Both the position numbers and the translations under genes were made by a program. Below the pieces are notes generated by a model, which saw nothing but the letters and a program-made list of their open reading frames with translations, was not told the origin of the DNA and did not search any database. From Moraxellaceae bacterium (GTDB lineage: Bacteria > Pseudomonadota > Gammaproteobacteria > Pseudomonadales > Moraxellaceae): a DNA stretch of 64,000 bases. Shown one piece after another: positions 1 through 8,722 of this stretch. Location of the stretch: the NCBI GenBank assembly GCA_024234595.1, contig JACKNZ010000014.1, forward strand, positions 1 to 64,000. The letters are read 5' to 3'. The number at the start of each line of letters is the position of its first letter. Position 1 is the first letter of the stretch.

Positions 1-9
1 ATCAACAAT

Positions 10-2205
10 ATGAAGTTTCCTTCCAAAACAGTATTAACCGTTGCATTATTAGTGTTAACCACCGCTGCGCAGGCCGCTCAACGTCCCAAAGTGGCCTTAG
101 TGTTATCGGGTGGTGGTGCGCGGGGTATTGCGCATATTGGCGTATTAAAAGTATTGCAAGACGCAAAAGTGCCTGTTGATTGTGTGGTGGGCACGAGTAT
201 GGGCGCGATTGTCGGTGGTGCAATGGCAACAGGTATGTCGCCCCAAAAAATGGAACAAGAGGTATTAACTGCTGATTGGGATCATATTTTTGGTGATAAA
301 CCCAAACGTCAGGATATTCCGTATTTTCGTAAACGAGATGATCAAAAAGATTATTTTGATTTTACCCTAACCATGAAAGACTTTTGGCCTGTTGCTCCAC
401 GAAACTTAGTGGGCGTTCATTACATTACCCAGTTTTTTAGACTCTTGACGGGCGGTATCGAAGCCGAACAATTTGACCAATTACCAATACCCTATCGTGC
501 CATTGGCGCAGATATCGAAAATGGTAAAACAGTAGTGATGAGTCATGGTGATTTGCCTTTAGTGATGCGAGCCAGTATGAGTGTGTCGGGTGTGTTTCCA
601 CCTGTGCCTTATGAAAATTACCTCGTGGTTGATGGCGGTATTGTTAAAAACATGGGTATTGATGAAGGACGAAAACTCTGTGGTGATGTGGTGATTGCCG
701 TTAATGTTTCTTCGCCAAGTACCAATCGACAAAAATTAGAATCATTATTTGCGGTCAGTGAGCAAACGATTAACATTGCAGTGCAAAAAGACATGCAAGC
801 ACAAATTGCCACGCTCACGCCTCAAGATGTATTGATTACACCAGAAATGGGCAAGCTAAGCCCAACCGATTTTAAAGAAGCACCACAGTTTATTGCCGCA
901 GGCGAAAAAGCAGCGAAGGCAAGTTTAAAGCAATTACAACGTTATGCCTTATCAGAAGCAGATTATCAAGCATGGCAACAACAAGTAGAGTCCCGCAAGC
1001 CCAAACAACGTAACATTAGCAAAGTGCAAATCACAGGTACACGTTGGGTGAGTCCACAAGTATTAAAATCTTTATTAGCGGTTAAAACAGGTGAGCCTTT
1101 ACAGCAGGAGCAACTTCATCACAGTATCGACAAAATTTATGCTCGCGGTGATTTTGAACGGATTGCCTACCAATTATTTCCCGAAGAGTCTGGCTCTTTA
1201 TTGCGTATTATTCCTACCGAAAAAGATGGTCGTGATTTTGCGCGTCTTGGCCTAAAACTCAATACCGACTTTGCCAATAACTCCTCTTTTGGTTTGGTGG
1301 CAGGGTTACGCCGTAGTTGGCTTAATCAGTTAGGAGCTGAGTGGCAGGCACAAGGTGAGTTGGGTGAAACTCGCTCACTTTATACCGAGTTATATCAACC
1401 CACGGTGTTAAATGGCGAGTTTTTTGTGGCGCCATGGCTAAGCATTAAAGATGAACCGCGAGATATTGTGCTAGACCACGAGACTATTGGTACAAATCGC
1501 GTGCGTCACACAGGTGGCGGTGTTGATGTTGGCTCGGTATTGGGAAAGTGGGGCGAAGTGCGTTTATTTGTGTCGGAGCAAAACGTCAAATGGACATCAT
1601 CACTCCCTACGATTAACCCCTTGTTAGGCGAAAGTTATCAGCAAACAGGGTATGGCCTTCATGCGGTATTTGACCAGTTAGATAATCCACGTTTTCCACG
1701 TAAAGGTAATTGGGCGCGGCTACAGTATTTTTCGGCAGAGCAGGGCATGGGCAGTGACAAAGATTATCAACGTCTGATGTTAGATTGGCGGCGAGCGTTT
1801 ACATGGCAAGATTACACATTTTTTGCCACAGGCAGAGGCGGGAGTTCTTTAGGAACACAATTACCTTATGCCGAGCAATTTCAACTGGGTGGCGCATTAA
1901 ACTTGTCGGCTTCTCGGCGAGGTGAGTTAGTAGGCAATAGTTTTGCTTTTACACGGTTGTTGGGTTACAAGCAGATTAAAGAAATGCCAGCCGCATTAGG
2001 TGGCGGTGTGTATGTGGGTGCATTGGTTGAGGCAGGCGCAATGAGCATGGCTGATAACTGGTCATCAAGCCTGTTTGATAAAGTACAGTATAGTGTAGGA
2101 GCAGTATTGGCCGCCGATACACGTTTAGGACCGTTTTATTTAACAGTGGCGCAGGGTAACAAACAACGCAAGGCAGCCAATTTAACCTTAGGGATTAGTT
2201 ATTGA
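10..2205 (+). CDS. Patatin-like phospholipase fused to an Omp85-type beta-barrel (PlpD-like)
   Basis: 731 aa. A signal peptide ends at about residue 22 (TTAAQA). A patatin domain follows, with glycine-rich oxyanion motif GGGARG, nucleophile motif GTSMG (Ser about 63) and DGG with the dyad Asp near 209. A POTRA-like segment lies at about 335-405, and the rest is a 16-strand-type Omp85/bacterial surface antigen barrel ending in a typical aromatic C-terminus (GISY). In the known PlpD family the lipase is exported through its own barrel (type Vd secretion). The domains are clear; surface exposure or secretion is inferred. The gene starts 10 bases into the window, so its promoter is not visible. 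A GC-rich inverted repeat just after the stop may end transcription. Confidence 0.9.
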   Translation: MKFPSKTVLTVALLVLTTAAQAAQRPKVALVLSGGGARGIAHIGVLKVLQDAKVPVDCVVGTSMGAIVGGAMATGMSPQKMEQEVLTADWDHIFGDKPKRQDIPYFRKRDDQKDYFDFTLTMKDFWPVAPRNLVGVHYITQFFRLLTGGIEAEQFDQLPIPYRAIGADIENGKTVVMSHGDLPLVMRASMSVSGVFPPVPYENYLVVDGGIVKNMGIDEGRKLCGDVVIAVNVSSPSTNRQKLESLFAVSEQTINIAVQKDMQAQIATLTPQDVLITPEMGKLSPTDFKEAPQFIAAGEKAAKASLKQLQRYALSEADYQAWQQQVESRKPKQRNISKVQITGTRWVSPQVLKSLLAVKTGEPLQQEQLHHSIDKIYARGDFERIAYQLFPEESGSLLRIIPTEKDGRDFARLGLKLNTDFANNSSFGLVAGLRRSWLNQLGAEWQAQGELGETRSLYTELYQPTVLNGEFFVAPWLSIKDEPRDIVLDHETIGTNRVRHTGGGVDVGSVLGKWGEVRLFVSEQNVKWTSSLPTINPLLGESYQQTGYGLHAVFDQLDNPRFPRKGNWARLQYFSAEQGMGSDKDYQRLMLDWRRAFTWQDYTFFATGRGGSSLGTQLPYAEQFQLGGALNLSASRRGELVGNSFAFTRLLGYKQIKEMPAALGGGVYVGALVEAGAMSMADNWSSSLFDKVQYSVGAVLAADTRLGPFYLTVAQGNKQRKAANLTLGISY

Positions 2206-2211
2206 TGGTAG

Positions 2212-2246
2212 TCTCCCCCTGAGCAGGGGGAGATGTAGAGGGGGTT
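2212..2246. repeat. REP-like GC-rich hairpin (family A), probable terminator
   Basis: TCTCCCCC and GGGGGAGA form a perfect 8-bp stem around a 6-nt loop, followed by a G-rich tail. It lies between the convergent patatin and rlpA genes and belongs to the same loose GC-rich family seen downstream at seven or eight other places in the window. Confidence 0.6.
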
Positions 2247-2286
2247 AAAACAAGAAGCAGGCAGCTCTATTATCATCAACCCAATT

Positions 2287-3162
2287 TTATTGCTTAACAA
2301 TCACAGGATTAAGCGCAGCCACTTGTAACACATACTGGCTGGCTTTTTTAGCGGTTGCTTCATCCACAAAAGGGCCAATTTGCACTTTATGAATGGCATT
2401 ACTGTTATTGGCATTGGTCACTTCAATAGGCAATGCAATTAAACCAGAAAGTTTGTTTTGCAAATTAAGGGCGTTACCTTCAGAGTTAAACGAACCCACT
2501 TGCACAAAAAATTGTGGCTCTGGAGCAACTACAGGCGCAGCAGCAGCGATAGTGGTGCTGTTGTCATCATCCGCACTGCTGACTACTTCAAGTTTAATTT
2601 TAGCTGTACCCGTTTTGAGCATTCCCAGTTTGGCGGCTGCACCTTTAGATACATCTAAAATACGACTCGAGTGAAAAGGGCCTCTATCGTTGATTTTAAC
2701 AATCACGCTTTTGCCATTTTCTTGATTGGTGACTCGTGCATAACAAGGAATTGGTAATGTTTTATGCGCAGCGGTTAGCTCGTGCATATCGTATTCTTCG
2801 CCACTAGCCGTTTTGCGACCGTGAAAGTCCTTACCATACCAAGAGGCCAAACCTACTTGCTTAAAGTTTTTGGCTTTTGCCAACACAGTATAGGTTTTAC
2901 CGCGAACGTTATATCGTAAGTCCGACTGAACAAAAGGTTCGGCAGCAGGAATATCTTCGTTGCTTGGTACAACAGCAGGCGTATCAATGACGCTTGCCAC
3001 TGGCTCTTTGCTATTTACCAAGTCACTAATGGCATCAGTGTTACTACTTTCAAGCGTTGAGAAATAAATAACACTGTTGCCAGCAGTTGCAGAACTACCT
3101 AAACAAGCCGTCAGTAACAGAGCTAAAGCACTATTACGAGTTTTTAAATTGCGCGATGTCAT
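2287..3162 (-). CDS. rlpA: Septal ring lytic transglycosylase RlpA family lipoprotein with SPOR domain
   Basis: 291 aa. The N-terminus is hydrophobic with a lipobox-like LTAC (Cys about 20), suggesting an outer-membrane lipoprotein. A double-psi beta-barrel follows, with the RlpA hallmark GLASWYGKDFHGRKTASGE, the AAHKTLP segment and the NDRGPF motif carrying the catalytic Asp. The C-terminal 75 residues (FFVQVGSF to the end) are a SPOR domain, which binds denuded septal glycan in known homologues. The role is therefore cleavage of naked peptidoglycan during daughter-cell separation. Family and domains are read from sequence; enzymatic activity is inferred, since some RlpA proteins are inactive. 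An AGGAGA ribosome site supports the start. Confidence 0.92.
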   Translation of the reverse strand: MTSRNLKTRNSALALLLTACLGSSATAGNSVIYFSTLESSNTDAISDLVNSKEPVASVIDTPAVVPSNEDIPAAEPFVQSDLRYNVRGKTYTVLAKAKNFKQVGLASWYGKDFHGRKTASGEEYDMHELTAAHKTLPIPCYARVTNQENGKSVIVKINDRGPFHSSRILDVSKGAAAKLGMLKTGTAKIKLEVVSSADDDNSTTIAAAAPVVAPEPQFFVQVGSFNSEGNALNLQNKLSGLIALPIEVTNANNSNAIHKVQIGPFVDEATAKKASQYVLQVAALNPVIVKQ

Positions 3163-3487
3163 CGGTGTTTCTCCTAGACATTAAGTAGAACATATGCCTT
3201 GTTTCAATTAGATTGATGTATGGATTTGAGTTGATACCAAAACCACTAAACGGCATTTGCTCTAACAAGCTAAATAAACTACCCAATTACTTCTTTTTAT
3301 TGCTTGGGCGACTATGGCACGAATATTAACCACTTTTTGCATAAACGTCTAAGCCTTTTGTTAAACAATTAGACTTTTTAATGCTTAAAACATGCCAAAA
3401 ATGCAATAAAATGTTTCAAGAGCCGCTATTTGTGCTTAAAAAAACAACAAATGAGATTGCTCCCCACTAAGCGAGGGGATGAAAAAA
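3163..3487. other. Intergenic stretch between rlpA and the TauE-like gene
   Basis: 325 bp with no convincing ORF. It must carry the rlpA promoter on its left side. Near the right end, about 3460-3480, a weak CTCCCC/GAGGGG inverted repeat of family A type sits just past the stop of the TauE-like gene. Nothing else is recognisable. Confidence 0.5.
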
Positions 3488-4369
3488 TCATTGTTTATGG
3501 ATAGTATGAGTGACTGTAGCTGGTGGCACAGAACTCACAGGTGCTTTAGCTTTTACAGGATTAACAATAAAATTTGTACCGAGTAACATTAGCGTGACTC
3601 CTAATACTTTACGAATAGCACGCTCGGGTAAATGAGAGCTTAATAATGTACCCACAATAATGGCAGGAATAGAGCCTATCAGTAACATCATTAATAAATG
3701 GGTATCAACATTGCCTGATTTCATATGTGCTAAGCCTGCAACCAATGTTAATAACACGGCATGAGCGACATCTGAGCCAATAATACGAATCATGGGTAAT
3801 TTAGGAAACAAAAGCACTAAAGCCATAATGCCAAATGCGCCAGCTCCTACAGACGACAATGTCACCAACACCCCTAAGGCCACCCCCATTAACACAACCC
3901 AGCCTTTGTGTTTAAGAATAACTTGGCTGTGCTCGTCCGTGCTAAGTGCTTCACCTGCCACATCATGTTGATGACGATTAAAAAAAGCTTCGATTTTATG
4001 CCTAAACACAATCGACAGCCCAGTGACCACTAACATAGCACCCAAAATAATCGTCAGTAATTTTTTGTATTCTTTAGCTCCGCCCATAAAATGTTCTAAA
4101 GCCCATGACGTTCCCAATGATGCTGGAATACTGCCTAAACTCAACCAAAACACAATCGGCCATACAATATTGAGCTTTTTGGCATGCACTAACGAGCCGC
4201 AAAATTTAGAAATAGCGGCATAAAGTAAGTCTGTCCCAATGGCGATATGTGGTTCTACGCGCAAAAAACTAATTAAAATGGGGGTCATTAATGAGCCACC
4301 ACCCACACCCGTTACCCCAACACAAAAGCCAACAATGGCTCCTGCGACAATAAAATAGATATCACTCAT
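3488..4369 (-). CDS. TauE/SafE-family sulfite or sulfur-compound exporter
   Basis: 293 aa, with about eight hydrophobic segments in two halves and the family's glycine-rich repeats (GFCVGVTGVGGGSLMTP near the N-terminus, LVTLSSVGAGAFGIMAL in the second half). The family moves anions such as sulfite, sulfoacetate or other organosulfur compounds across the inner membrane. A hydrophilic loop of about 30 residues with several His lies in the middle. It is divergent from a CysB-like LysR regulator 109 bp away, which makes control by that regulator plausible. Substrate cannot be read from the sequence. Confidence 0.85.
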   Translation of the reverse strand: MSDIYFIVAGAIVGFCVGVTGVGGGSLMTPILISFLRVEPHIAIGTDLLYAAISKFCGSLVHAKKLNIVWPIVFWLSLGSIPASLGTSWALEHFMGGAKEYKKLLTIILGAMLVVTGLSIVFRHKIEAFFNRHQHDVAGEALSTDEHSQVILKHKGWVVLMGVALGVLVTLSSVGAGAFGIMALVLLFPKLPMIRIIGSDVAHAVLLTLVAGLAHMKSGNVDTHLLMMLLIGSIPAIIVGTLLSSHLPERAIRKVLGVTLMLLGTNFIVNPVKAKAPVSSVPPATVTHTIHKQ

Positions 4370-4478
4370 GATGCGTAACTATAAAGCTTGACAAAGAGGC
4401 GCAATGTAACTGAAATAACTAAAATGAAAAGTAATATTTTGCTATATTGTTATTATTAAAAGTTATATAGGGCTTGTG

Positions 4479-5453
4479 ATGAAGTTACAACAATTACGTT
4501 ATATTTGCGAAGTCGCGGCCACAGAACTGAATGTTTCTCATGCCGCTAATAATTTATTTATTTCGCAGGCAGGTGTCAGTAAGCAAATTCGGCTACTAGA
4601 AGATGAACTAGGGATTGAGATTTTTACCCGTAGCGGCAAGCATTTAACGCAAATTACACCAGCAGGGCAAGATATTCTAAATATTGCTCATGAAGTATTA
4701 AGACAAGTCGAAAACATCAAACAAGTCGGTGAAGAATACAGTAATCCGTATAGTGGCAAATTAACCATTGCCACGACGCATACACAAGCACGCTATAAAT
4801 TACCCCCTGTGATTAGCGAATTTAGACAGCGTTATCCTGATGTAAGTTTGCATGTGAGACAAGGAACGCCACAACAAATTGCCCAAATGGCGGCAACGGG
4901 TCAAGCTGATTTTGCCATTGCTACCGAAGCGATGGAGCATTTTAGTAATTTAATATTGTTGCCTTGTTATCATTGGAATCGTTCGGTAGTTGTGCCAAAA
5001 AATCATCCACTCACCAAATTGCCCCAACTCAGCTTAGAAGCAATTGCCCAATACCCGATTGTGACTTATGTTTTTGGTTTTACAGGTCGCTCACAATTGG
5101 ATGATGCTTTTAGCCAACACGGTTTAACGCCTAAAGTAGTATTTACGGCAACAGACGCAGACGTTATTAAAACCTATGTTAAGTTAGGTATGGGGGTGGG
5201 AATTATTGCTCATATGGCCTATGAAGCGCAGATAGACACTGACTTAGTGGCACTTGATGTGAGCCATCTTTTTGCATCAAGCACCACCAAGATTGCTTTT
5301 AGAAAAGGGATGTGGTTGCGGAGTTTTATGTTTGATTTTATGGCAGCATTTGCACCTCATTTAACCCGAGCGCGGGTAGAAGCAGCAATTTTGGCGGAAA
5401 CTACAGAGGAGCGAGAGCAGATTTTTGCGAAAGTAGAACTACCTGTGTTGTAA
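4479..5453 (+). CDS. CysB-like LysR-family transcriptional regulator
   Basis: About 324 aa. The N-terminal winged helix (MKLQQLRYICEVAATELNVS, then SQAGVSKQIRLLEDELG) is the CysB/Cbl subtype, followed by a periplasmic-binding-protein-like effector domain. CysB proteins sense O-acetylserine, N-acetylserine or sulfate and activate sulfur assimilation genes. I take ATG 4479 rather than the adjoining GTG at 4476. Its divergent neighbour is a TauE/SafE exporter, consistent with a sulfur regulon. Whether this is the sole CysB of the genome or a paralogue such as Cbl cannot be decided from the window. Confidence 0.88.
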   Translation: MKLQQLRYICEVAATELNVSHAANNLFISQAGVSKQIRLLEDELGIEIFTRSGKHLTQITPAGQDILNIAHEVLRQVENIKQVGEEYSNPYSGKLTIATTHTQARYKLPPVISEFRQRYPDVSLHVRQGTPQQIAQMAATGQADFAIATEAMEHFSNLILLPCYHWNRSVVVPKNHPLTKLPQLSLEAIAQYPIVTYVFGFTGRSQLDDAFSQHGLTPKVVFTATDADVIKTYVKLGMGVGIIAHMAYEAQIDTDLVALDVSHLFASSTTKIAFRKGMWLRSFMFDFMAAFAPHLTRARVEAAILAETTEEREQIFAKVELPVL

Positions 5454-5502
5454 TCAGTTAGTAGTTTGTATTGTTGTACAACCAACCTGACTTTTTCATA
5501 AT

Positions 5503-5597
5503 ACTGCTCACTGCTCACTGCTCACTGCTCACTGCTCACTGCTCACTGCTCACTGCTCACTGCTCACTGCTCACTGCTCACTGCTCACTGCTCACTG
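5503..5597. repeat. Tandem heptamer array, 13 copies of CTGCTCA
   Basis: Thirteen perfect head-to-tail copies of the 7-bp unit occupy 5504-5594, with partial units at both ends. No copy differs from another. The right end runs into the 3' end of the rhodanese gene: its last codons and TGA stop are repeat sequence. The period is not a multiple of three, so slippage would shift the frame, but the stop lies within the first repeat units entered from the gene. The array is therefore mostly 3' untranslated sequence. Confidence 0.95.
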
Positions 5598-6393
5598 GTG
5601 TATCACGCAAATTTCCCCATTCACTCCATGAGCCTGCATAAGCTTTGATATTTAGTCCTAATAATTTGCCAACTAAATAGCTTAAGCCTGAACGATGATG
5701 AGTTTGGCAATAGGCAATCACGGTTTTATCGGAAGTGATGCCTAGATGATGCAATTCTTGTTTAATTTCATCTAATACACGAAGTTTAAGTGAGTTTTCT
5801 TTGTCAAGTACCTGATTCCATTCATAATGCACTGCATTGGGAATATGGCCACCGCGCATAGCTAATAATCTAGAACCATTGTACTCCTCGATAGAGCGCG
5901 CATCCCATAATACATAGTTTGAATCTTGATAATGGGCTAACACATCAGCTAATAATGCTTGTGGTTGTTCGTTCATATCAAAGCTTGGGTTGCTAGGCGT
6001 TGGTGTTGTTGGACTATTATCAATAGTAAAGCCTGCTGCTAACCACGCATGTAAACCGCCATTTAAATAAGAGTAGTTTTTGTGGCCAACAATATCTAAT
6101 GTCCAAATGAAACGGCCAGCCCAAGCACCACCTTCATCATCATAAACAACCAAATGTTTATTTGCCGTTAAACCAATGTTGGCAAATAGTTGTTGTAATT
6201 GTTCTACTGAGGGTAGTTTGCCTGTTGCGGGTAGCTCACCTGACACTAAATCGCGGGTATTAACCCACACCGCATTAGGAATATGGGCTTGTTGATAAAC
6301 CGATTTTTTACACAAATCCACAATGATTAATTCGGGATTATTAAGGTTATCAAGTAGTTGCTGAGCATCAAGTAACAGGGGCAAATCGGCCAT
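5578..6393 (-). CDS. rhdA: Rhodanese / thiosulfate sulfurtransferase, RhdA type
   Basis: 271 aa, the length of Azotobacter RhdA. There are two rhodanese domains in tandem. The N-terminal one is inactive and the C-terminal one carries catalytic Cys about 229 in the CQTHHRSG active-site loop, which is the RhdA signature rather than the CRKGVT or CGSGVT of other sulfurtransferases. It moves sulfane sulfur from thiosulfate or a similar donor to cyanide or protein thiols and has been linked to redox balance and Fe-S supply in relatives. The last five residues (VSSEQ region) and the stop are encoded by the CTGCTCA array, so the original C-terminus appears to have been replaced. Confidence 0.9.
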   Translation of the reverse strand: MADLPLLLDAQQLLDNLNNPELIIVDLCKKSVYQQAHIPNAVWVNTRDLVSGELPATGKLPSVEQLQQLFANIGLTANKHLVVYDDEGGAWAGRFIWTLDIVGHKNYSYLNGGLHAWLAAGFTIDNSPTTPTPSNPSFDMNEQPQALLADVLAHYQDSNYVLWDARSIEEYNGSRLLAMRGGHIPNAVHYEWNQVLDKENSLKLRVLDEIKQELHHLGITSDKTVIAYCQTHHRSGLSYLVGKLLGLNIKAYAGSWSEWGNLRDTPVSSEQ

Positions 6394-6601
6394 TGTTGGT
6401 CTCGCGATAAAAATTCTAGACAGATTGTAAACACTGTGAACAAGTTAAGCAAAACAGAGTTTGGTTATTTGTTAAAAAATGATTGAGTAGTTGTGGTTGC
6501 GACATAAATTGACGCTACGGTAAATGATTAATTTTATTGAGTATTGTCTAGATATTTTTTATATGGTTTTATGTAGCCAATATTTGTAGGAGAAAATTAA
6601 G

Positions 6602-7090
6602 ATGATGGCAATGGTATGGACGGCAATTAGTCCTCAAGATTGTGAATTGATAGAAAATGCCGATGGTGAAGAAGTAGAAATTACTGAGGATAGTCCAGAA
6701 ATTGATTTAATGGATACATGGTCAGAAGTTTTATGTTTATTGTCACACGATATATTTCAATGGAATGCCCCAAATGAATTTGCAGCGTTATCTTTGTTAA
6801 GTGAATCATCAGTTTTAGATGTTGAGATTGGTAATTTATATACCGCTTTTGATTTTTCATATCACTCACCCTTATGGGTTCAAGATATTGCTAAGGCATT
6901 TGAATCATTTTCTGATAATGAATTTATAGCACGAGCTAAGTCAAAGTATTATCAAACGCAAAAAATGAAAGATGATAATTATCGGCATGGTCATGATGTT
7001 GAAGAATTATTAGCATTTTATAATGATTTGAAAAATTTCTATATAAATGCTGCCCAAAATGGCAATGGTATGATTTTTAGAACGATTTAA
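6602..7090 (+). CDS. DUF1877 (YfbM-like) family protein
   Basis: 162 aa, acidic, soluble, no signal peptide. The layout resembles YfbM/DUF1877: an N-terminal beta segment, an acidic patch followed by D-x-x-x-x-W, a central aromatic region, and a C-terminal helix ending in NGNGMIFRTI where YfbM has a similar QGN-V-I tail. Molecular function of the family is unknown to me. The start at 6602 follows GGAGAAAATT. The gene is visibly more AT-rich than its neighbours and lies 15 bp before a Sel1-repeat gene, so the two are probably cotranscribed. Family assignment is by motif memory only. Confidence 0.55.
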   Translation: MMAMVWTAISPQDCELIENADGEEVEITEDSPEIDLMDTWSEVLCLLSHDIFQWNAPNEFAALSLLSESSVLDVEIGNLYTAFDFSYHSPLWVQDIAKAFESFSDNEFIARAKSKYYQTQKMKDDNYRHGHDVEELLAFYNDLKNFYINAAQNGNGMIFRTI

Positions 7091-7105
7091 TAAAGGGCTA
7101 GTTAT

Positions 7106-8680
7106 ATGTCTTGTTTTGTTACCAATAAAGACGGTTTGTGCATAATAAATAATCATAAATGTAAAATATGTGGTTTTAATGGTAGTGTTTTTCGTCCAAT
7201 AGATAGTGAAACAAAAAAACTCAACTACATTAGAACGTGTTTATTCAGCGTGGAGCCTGATACCGTTGTCGATTTTGTACCAAGAATGCTAACCTTATTA
7301 GCGGATTTGGATAATAATACAAATGAAAACTGGTGTGAGTTAGCCGAATTTTTTTCGACAAAGTATTTTCCGTCAGATGATTATAAGAAACTTGCGATAT
7401 ATTGCTGTAATAAAGCTGCCGAAAACAATGATGTGGCCGCGATAATCAAGTTGGCGAATCTATATCAAAAAAATTATCAGCAAAGAGAGTCATTTAATGC
7501 ATTTAAAAAAGCAGCAATTGATTTTAATAGCGCAGAAGGATGGTTTTATTTGGGTGAGCTATATAATACAAAGTCGACAATTTATGATGATGAATTAAAA
7601 GCTCTATTATTAAATGATGCACTGGATTGTTACTATACCTCTGTAAACAACGGATATGCGGATGCTGCTTGGAAAATATATTCTTTATTTTTAGATTCTA
7701 TCTTGCAAAATAATCTGCTAGCAAATCATTGGCTTAATATAGCGGTTGAGTTAGGTGCAACAGACGCGTTGGTGCAATTAGCAGATGAATATAAATACGG
7801 AAAAACACGACAAAAAAATCTCAAACAGGCTTTTTTATACTATCAAAAAGCTGCTGAAAGAGACCATGTCGAGTCAATAGAGCAACTTATTGATTTCTAT
7901 AAAAAAGGGATTGGTTGTCGTAAAGATATAGAGTTGTCTAATTTTTGGCTTAAACAATCATTGAAATTTAAAACTGTAGATAGTATCTACTCTTTAGCAT
8001 CATACTATTTTAATGATAAAAATTATCAAAAAGCGTATTTGTATATGAGAAGTGCTGCTGAAAGAGGGCTTGGCACTGCTCAAAACAAGTTAGCCATTAT
8101 GTATGAGCATGGGCGAGGATTAGAGCAAGACTATCAGCAAGCTCTTTATTGGTATTTACAAGCGGCCAAGCAAGGTTATGTTGCTGCACAAAAAAAAATA
8201 GCGGTTATGTATCAAGAAGGACGAGGTACGGCACAAGATTATCAACAAGCGTATTATTGGTATAAAAAAATAGCTACTAAAGGCGATAAATATGCCCAAA
8301 CTCGTTTAGCAATTATTTTCGAAAATGGGCAAGGAGTAGAACAAGATTATCAACAAGCAGTCTATTGGTACAAAAAGTCAGCAGAGCAAGGTCATGAGGA
8401 AGCATTATTTTATCTTGCAAAAGCTTATGAAGATGGAAAAGGGGTAAAGCAGGATTATCAGCAAGCAGTCTACTGGTACAAAAAAGCAGCAGAGACAGGA
8501 AATACAATGGCTATGATGGGCTTAATACTTATTTACCTAGATGCTGAAAATAATATGTTCAATGTAGTTTTAGCTATGCACTGGTATAATCTATTAATTC
8601 AACAAGACTTAGATGAAGATATAAAAACCATCATGGAAAATCTTGAAGATGTTTTTGTTGGATATGGTATAAAAGAATGA
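7106..8680 (+). CDS. Sel1/TPR-like repeat protein with N-terminal four-cysteine motif
   Basis: 524 aa. The first 25 residues carry C-x8-C-x6-C-x2-C (Cys 3, 12, 19, 22), a possible small zinc-binding module. The remainder is a Sel1-type alpha-alpha solenoid. The last four or so repeats are classical (for example LAIMYEHGRGLEQDYQQAL) and repeat exactly every 36 codons. The more N-terminal repeats are degenerate. Sel1 proteins act as scaffolds for protein partners. The 15-bp spacing to the DUF1877-like gene suggests a functional pair. There is no signal peptide, so it is probably cytoplasmic. AT-rich composition hints at horizontal origin. Confidence 0.85.
   Translation: MSCFVTNKDGLCIINNHKCKICGFNGSVFRPIDSETKKLNYIRTCLFSVEPDTVVDFVPRMLTLLADLDNNTNENWCELAEFFSTKYFPSDDYKKLAIYCCNKAAENNDVAAIIKLANLYQKNYQQRESFNAFKKAAIDFNSAEGWFYLGELYNTKSTIYDDELKALLLNDALDCYYTSVNNGYADAAWKIYSLFLDSILQNNLLANHWLNIAVELGATDALVQLADEYKYGKTRQKNLKQAFLYYQKAAERDHVESIEQLIDFYKKGIGCRKDIELSNFWLKQSLKFKTVDSIYSLASYYFNDKNYQKAYLYMRSAAERGLGTAQNKLAIMYEHGRGLEQDYQQALYWYLQAAKQGYVAAQKKIAVMYQEGRGTAQDYQQAYYWYKKIATKGDKYAQTRLAIIFENGQGVEQDYQQAVYWYKKSAEQGHEEALFYLAKAYEDGKGVKQDYQQAVYWYKKAAETGNTMAMMGLILIYLDAENNMFNVVLAMHWYNLLIQQDLDEDIKTIMENLEDVFVGYGIKE
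8126..8500 (+). repeat. 108-bp tandem coding repeats inside the Sel1 gene
   Basis: The segment encoding QDYQQA starts near 8126, 8234, 8342 and 8450, an exact 108-bp (36-codon) period. The DNA around it, including the W-Y-x-K-A codons, is nearly identical between the last three units. Confidence 0.85.
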
Positions 8681-8722
8681 ATAATTTTATATGTGTTTTC
8701 TAAAAATTACAAAGGAATCGTT

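Noticed and set aside
5503..5597. Possible CRISPR array
   Set aside because: The unit is only 7 bp and there are no spacers; it is a simple tandem repeat.
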